From Gigaspora rosea (lineage: Eukaryota > Glomeromycota > Glomeromycetes > Diversisporales > Gigasporaceae): a DNA stretch of 64,000 nucleotides. This document shows positions 11,161 to 22,568 of this stretch, in pieces; within the stretch, counting starts at the first letter, position 1; the number at the start of each line of letters is the position of its first letter. The translations under genes and the position numbers were made by a program. The DNA lies in NCBI GenBank assembly GCA_003550325.1, contig QKWP01001923.1, positions 1-64,000 of the forward strand, read 5' to 3'. The notes under the pieces are model-generated. The model was not told the DNA's origin, ran no database searches, and worked only from the letters and a program-made list of their open reading frames with translations.

Positions 11161-11532
11161 TTGAGACTAAACTTTTTTAAATTTTTACATAGTAAAAATT
11201 AGCAGTTCTAGCAATTCAGACTAGGCAAAGTTGACTGTATTGCTGTATTGACATGATTGCCAAATAAAAAAAATTTAGCTTAATTGAATTAGTTGTTAGT
11301 AGTTGCTAAAATATAAATTTTTAAATATTTAATGATAATTACTATATATAAAATTACTATATATAAAGGTCATTTAAAGCCAGGTGCATTCATATAATAA
11401 AAAATTAATCAAATTATAAAATTTGATTAGCCCGATAAAACAAAAACAAAGAAAAAAAGTAAAAAATACCAAAAATACAAAAAACAAATGTCTAAAAGCA
11501 TTAATAAAAAATGTTAGAAAGACAATTTTACT

Positions 11533-11709
11533 AGAACCCTGAAATATATATAAACAGGTCAGGTATGAGTTTGCTTATTTTTAAGGGTTTTATGCCGATC
11601 ATTTCTATTTATAGTAATTTTTTTGCTTATTTTTGAAGTTTTTTGCAGATTTTTCCTTTTTTAGTAATCCTATAATTAATTTGACCTATTTATATATATT
11701 TTGGGTCCT
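11533..11709. mobile_element. hAT-type MITE, AGGACCC family, 177 bp, 8-bp TSD
   Basis: Ends AGAACCCTGAAATATATATA and ...ATATATTTTGGGTCCT are inverted. The 8-bp target duplication ATTTTACT lies at 11525-11532 and 11710-11717. Sister copies are at 19487-19678 and 48816-48992. The 8-bp duplication is the hAT signature. Confidence 0.85.
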
Positions 11710-12335
11710 ATTTTACTTATAAGACAAGCTTTAACTCTAACACCTAACTAACTCTTATCCTAATTTTAATTAAATAATCAAAAATATATAAATATACCTA
11801 ACTTTAGCCATCCCCTATATATAGTAATATATAAAACTTTTATTATAATAAATTAGTTTTTAATCTATATTTTAACAACTACTAATCTAATTAAGTTAAA
11901 ATTTTAACTGTATATTTAGCATAAGTATAGCAATATAGTTGCTTAGTACAAGCTTATAAAGTTGCATATTGGTGGTAAAAATAATTTTTTTTAAAAAAAA
12001 TTTTTTTATTTTTTTTTAAAAAAAATAGAATTTTTAAAACATTTATAATAAAACAAACTTACTATAAAATGATAAATTATATCAAATTGTAGCTTAGGTC
12101 TTTCTTTATTTGTTATAAAAAAATCATAAATAAATAGTTAAAATTGAAAAACTTTTATATGGTAGGTAAAATAATTTTTAGTGTATCTACATTTTCACAT
12201 CGGACCATATTAAATAAACTATATATTATCTTGATGATACACATTTTGAAATTGAAAAACTATAAAATGTTGTTTTTGATTAAAATTCAATTACAAACCC
12301 CTTAGTTTGTTAAACAAGATTAAACCACGTATAAT

Positions 12336-12833
12336 TAGGGTGTGAAATGTCATATGATCTACAAAAATAGTGAAGATCATATATTAAATTTTACTAATAA
12401 AGATTTTTTGTCGATCATTCTGTTTAATAACAAAAACATATAAAATTTTAAATTGAAATAACTCCTGAACTATTCATGAGATACATGCGAAATTATATTT
12501 ATTTTTAACATTCTCTTTAAAGCAATAGAGCCCTTTTTTATTTTTCATATAAGTTAAAGCGAAAACTGATTACTAAAACACGATTAATTTTATGACAATA
12601 AAAAAAAGAGCTCTATTACCATAAAGAGAACATTAAGTGGAATCTAACAAAGGTATTTTTACTCGTATATCTTTAATAGTTCAAAAGTTATTTCAGTTTA
12701 AATTTTAGATTGATAATGATAATGATCGTACCGGTAACGAGTGATTATTAGCAGTCAGAAATAGGTTGCAGATCATGCAGATCATCGGAAAAATCTTGAT
12801 TAGTAAAAATTATTATGTGATCTTCACACCCTA
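12336..12833. mobile_element. Mutator-type foldback MITE, 498 bp, 9-bp TSD
   Basis: TIRs begin TAGGGTGTGAA on both sides and extend far inward (GATCAT..., TTTTACTAATAAAGATTTTT against TTTTTACTAATCAAGATTTTT). The 9-bp target duplication ACGTATAAT lies at 12327-12335 and 12834-12842. The middle repeats the inverted block CTCTTTA...AATAGAGC / GAGCTCTATT...TAAAGAGAA. Nothing is coded. Long TIRs and a 9-bp target point to Mutator-like elements. Confidence 0.85.
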
Positions 12834-12972
12834 ACGTATAATATACAGTAATGAGAACAGGCTGTTGTTAACGTTAATAAAATAGAGAAATTTATGAATG
12901 ACAGCAATGGCATGATCAGTTTATTTACAATTTGCACTGAATTAGTGTGCGAAATAATGCCTATGGGCATTA

Positions 12973-13094
12973 TTTTGGAACACGAGTTTTGAAACAAGCT
13001 AATGATTAATTTAGCCGAGGATTTTAATGATAAAAATTATAATTTGCATTCGACTAAATTAACTATTAGCTTGCCTCAAACTCGTGTCCCAAAA
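12973..13094. mobile_element. 122-bp foldback MITE
   Basis: TTTTGGAACACGAGTTTTGA continues through CAAGCTAATGATTAATTTAG. It pairs with the right arm CTAAATTAACTATTAGCTTG followed by CAAACTCGTGTCCCAAAA. The arms are about 45 nt each, around a short AT loop. Confidence 0.75.
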
Positions 13095-14740
13095 CAACTG
13101 AAGACTTATTTAATTTTACCAAATTTTTTTTCCCTGCTAGCAGGTTTTTTTTTTTTTTATATACGTATATAATTTTATGGTTCTTATAAAATAACCCGAC
13201 ACTAGTATACTTTATTTTTTATTTTATTTTTTATTAAATATATTAGGTTTATAAAGTTTAAGTATTTGACAGAAATGTAAACACTAACTATATTATATTT
13301 TAATAAATATATTTTTTTTACTATGCAAGTAACATCTAATCATTTTGTTAATTTACTTTAATATTTTCATATATTAAGACAATTCTTGCCTTGAATCAGT
13401 ACAAGATTGAACATTTGCGTGCCCAATTTTGATTATATCAGATATTATTCAATCAAATTATCTAATGTTAAGTGGTTAAAAGTGACAAAATATCTTTTTA
13501 ACTAATTTTAACTATAATGTTCATATTTACGAAGTTAATAAAAGATATATTAATATACTATATTACTTTCTAATCCGTATGACTAAAATTATCAAACGTA
13601 TTAATTAATAAATAACTATTGCTCCTCTTATACAGTTTCATATAAGCAAAATTATAAATTTGAAAAGCAGTATTGAAATTCTTTATAAATTCTTTATTCT
13701 GATAAACTTAATTTCATCGTCATAGCAAAAAAGAATTTTATTGATCATCGGTCCTTCCGATCTAGCTCTATTCGGTTCTATTCGGTCCTGGACCGCAGTC
13801 CAGTCCAACTTTTTAAAAGACTGGCAGTCTGGACAATAGTCCTAATTTGAACTTTATTATTATGATTGGTCATTTTTTGGTGCTTTTTGGTTAATATGCT
13901 TATCTTCAAAATCTAATGGGTTTGACGCTTATCTAATGGGGCCAATGGACGAATAGAGTGCATCAAAATTTATGTTTTCGATCTGTTCGCATGCGTGACG
14001 CGTGATCACAAGACTATTTTGATCGCTATTTGATTAGTAATACAGTAATATATCGATAGTATTAACAATTAAAAATAAAGGCCATACAAATTTAATTACT
14101 TGGTTTTAACATGAAACTTTTAAATAGACCCGGCCGACCAGTTTTTTATTTTTAATTTCATATACAGTATAAAATTATAAAAAAATTTTTTTCTAAATTC
14201 CACCCGGTTATTAAAATATATAAAAAACAATTTTTTTAAAAGTTTCCAAATTTTGATCAGCCGGGTTATGAAAACCAATTAATTAAAATTTTGGTATAAA
14301 CTATACCCCTACCTCATCCCAGTTCTTAAGGTTTAATTTTTATTGCAAAAAAACTTTTTAATTTATTGTTAATCACTGGCGATGATCACCAGTGGTGGTA
14401 TAGTAATTTTGTTTATTTTTAATCGGTTCCCGATTCCTAGTACTAATCAGTATCATAATTAGTAAATCATATTATTTTGGGGATTCTGTAAATCCGCCGA
14501 GCCGATATGACTCTTTTTTATATATTAATTATATATATTATATATATATATTTTTTTTTTTGTTCAAAAAAAAAAAATAATCACAAAAACTTTACTGCTA
14601 GAATAGCAGGCTGGATTAACATTCGTTTTCTTTTGTAATTCTATGGCAGAATCATACGCGGTTCCATAATTTGCCAAGACTTTAAGTTATTAGTTAATTA
14701 TTGTTTTTTTTTTTTAGATAAATAATTTAAAAACATTAAT
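13095..14740. other. AT-rich spacer with a GGTCCGG-word island and an AGGCCA-family end
   Basis: No exon was recognised. At 13755-13850 the words GGTCCT, GGTTCTATTCGGTCC, GGACCG, CAGTCCAG and GACTGGCAGTC form a palindromic-word island. At 14079-14110, AGGCCATACAAATTTAAT with GGTTTTAACAT is an element terminus. Its inverted counterpart is at about 31376-31440. Carrier B begins at 14752; no core promoter can be assigned. Confidence 0.45.
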
Positions 14741-14751
14741 TTATACTAATA

Positions 14752-16764
14752 ATGGCAGAGCTAGACATTCAGGGAGGAATCATGAGAGATACTTCACAAA
14801 AAGGAGGAATAATGATAGATACCTCAAAGAAAGGAGGACTCATGATAGTGATTAAAGAATGTGCTAGTGGGACTGTTGGTGGTATCGCGCAAGTATTAGT
14901 TGGTCAAGTAGGTCATTTTAACTGATTCAAGAATGCATTATTAATTAATTAATCATTTAAGTCATATTAACCCAGTCATATTAACCCTTTGTTATACGAA
15001 AGCCATTTAATACTGTTAAAGTTGTGAGTAATCTTTCATAAAGGAAATGGTGTCGGAGGCTTATACTCAACAATCACGGGAAACTTTTCGGACAATAAAA
15101 TTCGATATACTGCGCCAAAATATACTGTAGTATTTTTTTAAAATGATAATTTTTACAAACAAATTTATTTAAAAATCTGACCAATAACTTTTATACATAG
15201 GATTGAGCTCTACATAGTTAACGACCAGTTTTTTTAAAAAAATCGATAGAAAGTTATAACAATTCGAAAAATAACCAAATTTCAAATTTGTATAACTCTT
15301 TATAGAAATATTTTTTTAAAATCTATCGTTAATTTTGTAAAGCTCAGTCCTATGAATAAAGTTTTAAATAGGTTTTCATAAAAAAAATTGATTGTAAAAA
15401 GTTTTAGCGTTTTAAATAATATTTTTCGCGCAGTATGTCGAAATACATTAATTTTATTGGCCAGCCATGATCACGAGAAAATTGAAATATTCTCGTGATT
15501 GTCGAATATACACAAAATCATAGTATATGTGTTAATTAACGTTTAAATAAATTATATATTATCAGAGACTTCAAACACAAATACCTGGTCAGCCACCATT
15601 GTATTCTAATATGCTTGATTGTGTACGAAAAACTAGCAAAGAAGGTTTCAGTGCATTTTATAAGGTTAATTTCTATGTTTTTTTTACTAAAGTGTTTAAA
15701 CATAGCTTTGTAAAGTTTTATTGAATGATCTTATAAAAATTAGGGAACGACAATGCCTTTAGTAGGAATAGGAGCATGCGTATCGATTCAATTTGCAGTA
15801 CTAGAACATATGAAACGTTTTTTTAATGAAATTAATAATGAAAGAAATGGAGATAAAACTTCCGTGCTGACAAATTCACAGTTATTTTTGTCTGGAGCAG
15901 CCGCTGGCATAGCAAATTCAGTATTATCCGGTATGTAGTTTGATTTATTTAAAAGAATTAGTATATATGAAATTAATTTCATAAAATTATAATAACTTTT
16001 GATTAGGTCCAATTGAGCATATTCGTACACGTAAGTTTTTTCGTAGAATGAATAAGAAAAAATCTTGATTAATAAAAACCTTGATAAATTATGACAAAAA
16101 AAAAAAAAAAAATCTAAAATTCCTAAAATTACATTATATATTCAACGCATAATAATATAAAAAAATTTATATAGGCCTTCAAGTCCAAATCACACCTACG
16201 CAATCCAATTCTTTTGCTAAAAAGTCTATGTTATATTCTGGTCCAATTGATTGCATTAAAAAAATTTATTCTTCATATGGAATTCGTGGAATTTATAAAG
16301 GACAAATGATAACTATGGCGCGTGAATTTCAAGGATATGGCACATATTTCTTTTTATATGAGCTTTTGAAACGTACGGAGGGAAAAGGAAGAGAGATTGA
16401 AAGCTGGAAAGCTTATTTATATGGCGCGCTCGCAGGTATTTTTTATATTTTATTGTATGTTCAGTCAAATTTATACTGTAGAAATATTTCTTTAAGTTTT
16501 AAATTTATCTATTTTATAGGATATGGAATGTGGTTGATAATCTATCCTACAGATTTATTAAAGAGTAAATTACAAAGGGATGGTTTTACGCCTCAAACCA
16601 GAAAATATAAAAATGCTTTAGATTGTTTCGCACGAACTTACAGATATGAAGGATTAAGAGGATTTTTTAAAGGATTTGGAACTGTTATGCTACGAGCTGG
16701 CCCCGTTAATGCATCTACTTTCATGGCTTATGAACTTGCAATGAAAAGTTTTGACAAACTATAA
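14752..16764 (+). CDS. Ymc1-type mitochondrial carrier, copy B (complete, seven exons)
   Basis: Inner mitochondrial membrane transporter, three-repeat SLC25 fold, 330 aa. Exons: 14752-14907, 15003-15023 (21 nt), 15566-15664, 15744-15930, 16007-16030 (24 nt), 16175-16435 and 16520-16764. All phases join. Signatures are PFDTVKVRLQTQ (repeat 1), GPIEHIRTRLQVQ (repeat 2) and YPTDLLKSKLQ (repeat 3). All three keep the proline, acidic and basic pattern. ATG 14752 opens a 52-residue first exon whose N-terminus holds three tandem decapeptides (GGIMRDTSQK, GGIMIDTSKK, GGLMIVIKE), absent from copy C. Intron 2 holds a foldback element. Substrate is probably an amino acid or related metabolite, by likeness to Ymc1/2 (family knowledge, not shown here). 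Confidence 0.9.
15071..15501. mobile_element. Foldback MITE in intron 2 of carrier B
   Basis: CAATCACGGGAAA at the left pairs with TCTCGTGATTG at the right. Inside, AATAAAATTCGATATACTGCGC pairs with GCGCAGTATGTCGAAATACA. Deeper still, TAGGATTGAGCTCTAC pairs with AAGCTCAGTCCTA, and AAAATCGATAGAAAGTTATA pairs with TATAACTCTTTATAGAAATA. It is essentially one 430-bp hairpin. It lies wholly within the intron, so splicing of exons 2-3 (15024-15565) should still be possible. Confidence 0.75.
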
Positions 16765-16829
16765 ATTTTTTTGTTAATTAAATAGAAGTTAATTTAATGT
16801 ATTCAAATTTATACACTTAATTAATTTTC

Positions 16830-17075
16830 ACATAATAATTAGATCATAATGAAATCGGATTAAAATGAAATGTGGGTTTCTATTTAACCCTCTAAAACCT
16901 ATTAATATAAACTTTACTCTAAAACTAACCTCTAACCTTAACCCCAAACCCTAAAAAGTACGCCTCCAATAATTTTATTTTTCAATGACTTGTCAATTTT
17001 TTTTTTTTATATTGTACATATTTCATTTTAATCTGATTTCATTTTTAATCCATCACAGTAATTAATCTTATTTCC
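16830..17075. mobile_element. MITE in the 3' flank of carrier B, arms in inverted orientation
   Basis: This is the orthologous insertion to 1606-1845. The left arm AATGAAATCGGATTAAAATG (about 16849) and the right arm CATTTTAATCTGATTTCATT (about 17024) are inverted repeats, as expected for an intact MITE. The middle has an ACCTCTAACCTTAACCCC tract. The segment of about 80 bp at 16969-17046 is reversed relative to copy A. Confidence 0.7.
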
Positions 17076-17639
17076 ATAATATGTAACAATATCAAATGTA
17101 CTGCATACAGTACCTGGAGCCTTATTCAAGAACTCCATTTTATAAATTTTATCCGAGGGTACTACAATGCAGGACTCCTTAAGCAACAATATTTTTTAAA
17201 AGTGGCCAAATTTGATATTTGTGGCCAAATTTTTATTTTATTAATAACTTTAAACAAACTTCATAGCTTTGTTCTGCTTGTGTTTTTGTATATGTTTATA
17301 ATAAAAAATATTATTTTTTTTATAAAATTTAAAAAGATTATCAATTTTATTTGCTGATTTAAGATGTCCTGTGCTGTATATCATATGAAAGTAATAACTA
17401 TACCCCGGGGGTTATGCAATGATATACCTGATATGGTATAACCTTTATCATAAAATATATTTCATTATTATTCTGCCTATAGAAAATAAACCTGTAAGTT
17501 CCATATTTGTCACTCTAACAGTGAACAGAATAGTTTTTTTTTATGGGATGTTTTTATCGAACATCCTGTTCAATAACAAATTGATCTTTTTAGTAATATG
17601 TGATCTTTGCTAGGAAAATGACTCTACCCTCAAATTTGC

Positions 17640-17800
17640 CAACTATCCATTGATCCAATTCAAATAAACTTTTTTTTTTTTTTTTATTAGTGAGCTCTAA
17701 GAGATAAAAAAAAAACTTTATTTAAATTAGACTATTATATAACTGGTAAATTTGGATATATTTATAAAATCTACATAACCTCAGAAGGTCATATACTACG
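17640..17800. repeat. Diverged palindromic repeat (core of the 30680-30928 family)
   Basis: GATCCAATTCAAATAAACTT ... GTGAGCTCTA ... AAACTTTATTTAAATTAGAC followed by ATAAAATCTACATAACCTC matches the 240-bp palindrome at 30680-30928 in order and orientation. It is shorter and diverged. Confidence 0.5.
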
Positions 17801-18162
17801 AGAAAAAAAGAATAATTTAATTCCTTATCTATTTTTGTCCTTTAATAATGACAATTGAATACAATATTCAATTTGAAATTTTAATATATAAATTTATTAG
17901 GGAGGTTTCAAAATTAAAATAGAGAATCTTAATTTATTTTTCCGATTTATAGTAATAAATGGTTTCAGAATTAAAATTCGTAAAATCTTATCTTGATAAA
18001 ATAAGAAGACGTATTTATTATCAAAATGTACATATTGTAACTATTATTCGGGAGAGAGGGATCTTTTAACCGATTTAACTCTAATAGTTACAAGAAATTA
18101 TGTAGCTTAGGTTTTAAAGGAATTTATGACAATGAGAGAAATTGTCGGGACTATAGATGCTT

Positions 18163-18275
18163 GACGAAACTATTTCGTCTGACGAAACCTAAGTTTCGTC
18201 ATAGTTTCGTCACTGACGAAATGACGAAACTATTATGTTTCGTCAGGTCACGTGAGTTTCGTCAGGCATCATTAG
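18163..18275. mobile_element. TGACGAAA-word island
   Basis: Over about 110 bp the words TGACGAAA and TTTCGTCA recur roughly nine times in both orientations, separated by a few bases. The ends GATGCTTGACGAAACT and AGTTTCGTCAGGCATC are inverted repeats. Flanks contain GGGAC on both sides (18149 and 18276 areas). Non-coding. Confidence 0.65.
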
Positions 18276-18554
18276 TCGGGACAGATACGAATGAGAATTG
18301 GACAAGGAGATACGTATCAAGACACTACGGTAAGTAGTATGGGGATTTACTGTTAAAGGATATCGGGACGAAATCTTTATAACAATACGAAATAAACTAA
18401 CAACGGAGAAAAGACTTTTCGATTAAAAAAGGGCTCTTCAGCATAACTTAAGCTTACTTCCTTTTGTTTTTATTTTAAAAATCGAAGAGAAGATTCTGCT
18501 TTATTAAACTCGAAAATATGGGTGCTTATATACATTTAGGTTTATTATACTACA

Positions 18555-18690
18555 CGTTTAACGCGTTAGCACGTAATTCGCCACCTAATTCACGTTGAAC
18601 GTGTTACCTCATAATTTCGAAGCCATAAAATTCCCCAGCCTTTGCACGTTTGACGTGATAGCACGTTGAGCGTGCTATAATGCTGAGGTA
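18555..18690. repeat. CACGTTnAACGTG-word island
   Basis: ACACGTTTAACGCG, CACGTTGAACGTG, CACGTTTGACGTG and CACGTTGAGCGTG follow one another with AT-rich spacers. Each is close to a reverse palindrome. Coding sense is not visible. It could be an array of E-box-like sites (CACGTG cores are imperfect), but recurrence of the same architecture elsewhere argues for an element. Confidence 0.5.
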
Positions 18691-18829
18691 AACATATGGG
18701 AATCGCTACACAAACAGGTTTCTTTGATAAAAAAATTAAATTTTCTAATGTCACAAATTGTTAACACACCTAAAATTTCACATCAACAACGTCAAATTAA
18801 AAAATAAAACATCTTTTATGAATAAATAC

Positions 18830-19478
18830 TCAACTTGCACGAATAAGGCTTTACTAAAGTTCTGAATAAAGAAAATGACGAACTATTGGAATTAATACAA
18901 GCCATAGAACTGGATCAATAACTTACTATACGTGAAAAAACAATTAAATCTAACGATTTTTTTCAAATTCTTTTGCTTAATTATAATAGTTTGCTTGAAA
19001 GTTCTCTTTGGAGGCATATTAATATATATGATAACTTAAGTAATATTTGTTAAGCTATATAAAAAAATCTAAGCGAAAGTTTAATAAGTTTTATAAAAAA
19101 TAATTTAAGCGAAAGTTTAATAAAAAAATAATTTAAGCAAAGATTTAGTAAGTAATATAAAAAAAATAATTTAAGCGAATGTTTAGTAAGTTATATAAAA
19201 GAATAATTTGAACAAAGGTTTAATAAGTAATTTGAGAAAAGGTTTATTAAGTTATATAGATAAAATAACTTAAGTGAAGGTTTAATAAATAATTTGAGCA
19301 AAGGTTCAGCAAGTTATATAAACAAATAATTTAAGCGAAGGTTTAATAAGTAATTTGCGCAAATGTTCAGTAAGTAATTTGAACGAAGGCTCAATAAATA
19401 ATTTAAGGTTCAGTAGGTTTAATAAGTAATTTGAGCAAGTTCAGTAAGCAATTGGTTCAGTAAATAATTTGAGCGAAA
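18830..19478 (+). pseudogene. Broken host-type gene fragment with about 40-bp tandem repeats
   Basis: The plus strand at about 18850-19050 has long protein-like stretches (NKENDELLELIQAIELDQ, then LTIREKTIKSNDFFQILLLN and YNSLLESSLWRHINIYDNLS) separated by a stop. It passes into a degenerate tandem repeat (about 19050-19478) with units like AATTTAAGCGAAGGTTTAATAAGT. The repeats would encode NNLSESLI / NLSEGLINNLSKG when in frame, but stops are frequent. I do not recognise the family. The stop-free blocks suggest a once-coding gene with a repeat-expanded tail. Confidence 0.45.
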
Positions 19479-19486
19479 GTTTTATT

Positions 19487-19678
19487 AGGACCCCGAACAA
19501 TCTATAAACAGCTAACAATTTTAAAAAATTGTTATATATTTCTAAAAATAGGAAAGATCTACAGAAAAACAGTCAAAAATAAGCATTAATATTACTAAAT
19601 ATAGAAAAGATCTACAAAAAAATCATCAAAAATAAGCAAAAGCAAATTGCCACCTATCTATGTATAGTTCGGGGTCCT
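19487..19678. mobile_element. hAT-type MITE, AGGACCC family, 192 bp, 8-bp TSD
   Basis: Left end AGGACCCCGAACAATCTATA and right end ...CTATGTATAGTTCGGGGTCCT are inverted. The 8-bp duplication GTTTTATT lies at 19479-19486 and 19679-19686. It interrupts the tandem-repeat stretch before it. Confidence 0.85.
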
Positions 19679-19949
19679 GTTTTATTATTTATTCTGTATT
19701 TTGTTATCATTAAATAAATAGTTTCATAATAAAAAAATTTAGAGTCTCTAAACACTCCCATTTCATTTTCCGATTTCAAAATTTTGATACACAAATATCA
19801 TATGATTTTTTAAACTCTTATTTATTCTTCTTAATATGCTAAAAAATCCTACTTATTTTCGAAATGCGAAGCGGTCTGTCTTGATGTCACGAGATATTAG
19901 CATATTCGCGTAACCTTAACGCGTTTGAAAATAAAAAAACTCTCATAAT

Positions 19950-20160
19950 ATTTTTTTTTTTTTTTTTTATTCTTCATTTTTGCTAACTTTTAATCTTTTT
20001 CTTTAAGACTTTTCTTCTTCTCGTGTACTTGCTTTGATTTGCTTTGAATGGTGTCGTTGGCTGCAAAATATTTTATTTTTTTTATTCTACATTTTTGCTA
20101 ACTTTTAATCTTTTTTTTTCTTTAAGACTTTTTTCTTCTTCTCGTGTACTTTCTTTGAGT
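19950..20160. repeat. Tandem duplication, period about 112 bp
   Basis: TTTTTGCTAACTTTTAATCT...CTTCTTCTCGTGTACTT occurs at about 19977-20030 and again at 20092-20151, in direct orientation, each preceded by a T-rich run. No gene was recognised. Confidence 0.7.
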
Positions 20161-21886
20161 AGTCCGTTTAGTTAACACTTTGATTCTGCTAAGACTTTGA
20201 GTGGTGTACTTTGGCTACAGTTTGAATCCAGCTGTTTGGTTCATGCTGAGTTTGAAAAATTTCAAAAGATCCTTTTTTTTTTTTTTTAGGGTTAGGTTTT
20301 ACGGGATTTGTTTTTTTTTTTCCTATATTCATACGTCTTTAAATTTAATGTATTTTATCATAATTAATTCGATATTGTTATCTACAGTATACATAGGAAC
20401 CTGGTCAAAAGGATATGCTTCTACTTGGTGCACAGGACGAGTAAGCTTAGTAGCTGAAACTAAATATCCTGCGTTTTTTAGTTTTGTTAAATTTTAATAT
20501 TAGTTTAATTTTAATATGTTACTGTATTTACAAACATTAAACTAGAAAATAATTAGAATGATGAAATTAATCTTGATTTAAATATATTAGCCTTTGAAAA
20601 CTTGGAAATCTTAGTTACTATCATTTATTTCATGTGTTGTAAAAGTGTTTCAAATTTCATGAAATCATATAAATGTATATTTCATATTTTAACATTAATT
20701 ATAAAAAAAAAAAAGAAAAAAGAAATAATTTAATTCTTTATCTGATTTTTATCCTTTAATAATTACAATTTTTTAATATTAGATTTGTTTCGATAATATA
20801 TTCAATTATATATAGTTTTTTAAATCTCATTGCTGGTAAAGAGTTTTGAGTTATGGCTATTACGCTCGATGCGATTAGCCAGTGATTGAATAATGAACAA
20901 CCATTATCTGTTATGGCTTTATTAATTAGACCATTTTTGAGAACCAATAGTATGGATGTTGAAGACAGATAGCATGGATGACAATATGCTCACGTATCTT
21001 CCTTAATGTGATTAATTTATGATCGTGTTAATTAAACTATTAATTGCAATTGATGCTCAAATAACTTTATCATTATTATTTATGCAACAATTATTGTTTT
21101 TACAAATTGAAATAAAAAAAAAAACAATGGATCAACGAAAGGATAAAGCAATCTACGACTTCCATTTTCTGTTTCTTCTTTTTCAGAATTTATTATAACC
21201 AACAGAACACAAAAACGTGCCTTTTTTATTTGCGGCGAAGATTTTAGCACAAGTAATAAGGTAATAATTCGTCGACGATAATAACAATATAAAAAGAATG
21301 AAGTACTTTGAACAATATTTTTTCTAATCAATCAATGAAAATTTTCGACCAATAAGCGCAGTCCTATTATAAAAAAAGACGTTTGGGCCTCTATCTCTAT
21401 CTCTTGTTGATTAGAATGATAAATACCTTGATCGGTTAAACGAACCTCCGCTAATAAAATTTTTCTTTCTGCGTATTAAACTTTAATCATTTGTTTTATT
21501 CTTTGGAATAATCAATACAATTGATTCGTTAAATTATTTTTTTTTTACTAATAAAAATTTACCCTCAGACCCGTTCCGACAGATTGATTAAGGTGATTGA
21601 GAACACATTAAGTTCCACGACTGTTTTTTAATCATATCATATCAATCTTGTTTCTTTTGTTGCAATTTTGTTGTTAAAATTAAACAGTATAAAATGCTTT
21701 TTATATTATTATCTTGAAATTCAGTTATTATTAGTATTTTAATCGTGCTCTTCTAATTTAAGTTGTATAGTAGAATTAACTGCTTTGCAAGATATCGTTC
21801 GTGCCAATTTTGTTTAATTAATGTTTTACTGCAGTTCATGATTTTGTTATTAGATGATAATTTATATTATAGGTTTATTTTATTAT

Positions 21887-22272
21887 CGTATTACCGCGTA
21901 TTTCGATCACCTGTGCGCTATTTTGAGTACGCGCATGTTCGTTATTTCGAAGCAAACATAATTTTTTCATGTGTTATACATTCGTTTATATGGCTTACTA
22001 CTACGGTGAAATCTCTCTAGGCGCACGCAGCCAGATATTAACAATATGCGCTCAGAGAACAGTACGAAAAAGTGCATTTATAGAGGTCATATATATATTT
22101 TTGAGCCAGAATTTGAGTGTGCATTTAGAGAGGGTGTGCAATTATAGAGGGGTGCACTTAGAGAGGTTTCACTGTATAAGGTGTGCGCTATTTCGAGACG
22201 CGCTTTGAAACCCAGTATACCTACTATTTTTATCGAAATAACGCCCATGCTCGTGATTTCGCGGTAATACGG
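21887..22272. mobile_element. CCGTATTACCGCG-family MITE, split by a younger MITE
   Basis: CGTATTACCGCGTATTTCGA at the left and its counterpart at the right (TCGTGATTTCGCGGTAATACGG) are inverted ends, with GTGCGCTATTT repeated inside. The interior is interrupted by the TA-flanked element at 22004-22174. A compact relative is at 28060-28175. Confidence 0.7.
22004..22174. mobile_element. Tc1/mariner (pogo)-type MITE, TA target
   Basis: CGGTGAAATCTCTCTAGGCG and CACTTAGAGAGGTTTCACTG are inverted, with TA at 22002-22003 and 22175-22176. Interior repeats of CATTTAGAGAGG and CATTTATAGAGG are present. A related AT-decayed copy is at 42184-42342. Confidence 0.75.
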
Positions 22273-22568
22273 CATTATTTATAATAATAACATAAGAATA
22301 TAATCAAAATAAATATTAAATTATTGATTATTGACTTATATTTTCTAATTATCCAATACAAAATAGGGAACTTATTTGTATAAACAATATTTTTAATTAA
22401 ATAAATAGTTTTATAGTCGGCATACTGTACCTAATAACTAACTATTACTTACGAATGACTTAACACTAGTAAAAAAAAAAAATCATTATTATTAAGATTT
22501 TGTAATTAAAGGGTTCGTTAACCCAGGTTTGATTATATAGATTAAAATTTATATAAATAATTAAAGAG

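Noticed and set aside
18163-18275. CRISPR-like array of TGACGAAA/TTTCGTCA
   Set aside because: Repeats are 8 bp and in both orientations with irregular spacers of a few bases, in a eukaryotic context; it is not a CRISPR.
20201-20497. Frame with IGTWSKGYASTWCTGR, faintly like the ROT1-type GTWSSGS motif
   Set aside because: Only a few residues match, the expected downstream NP and YP positions are missing, and the frame is otherwise low complexity.
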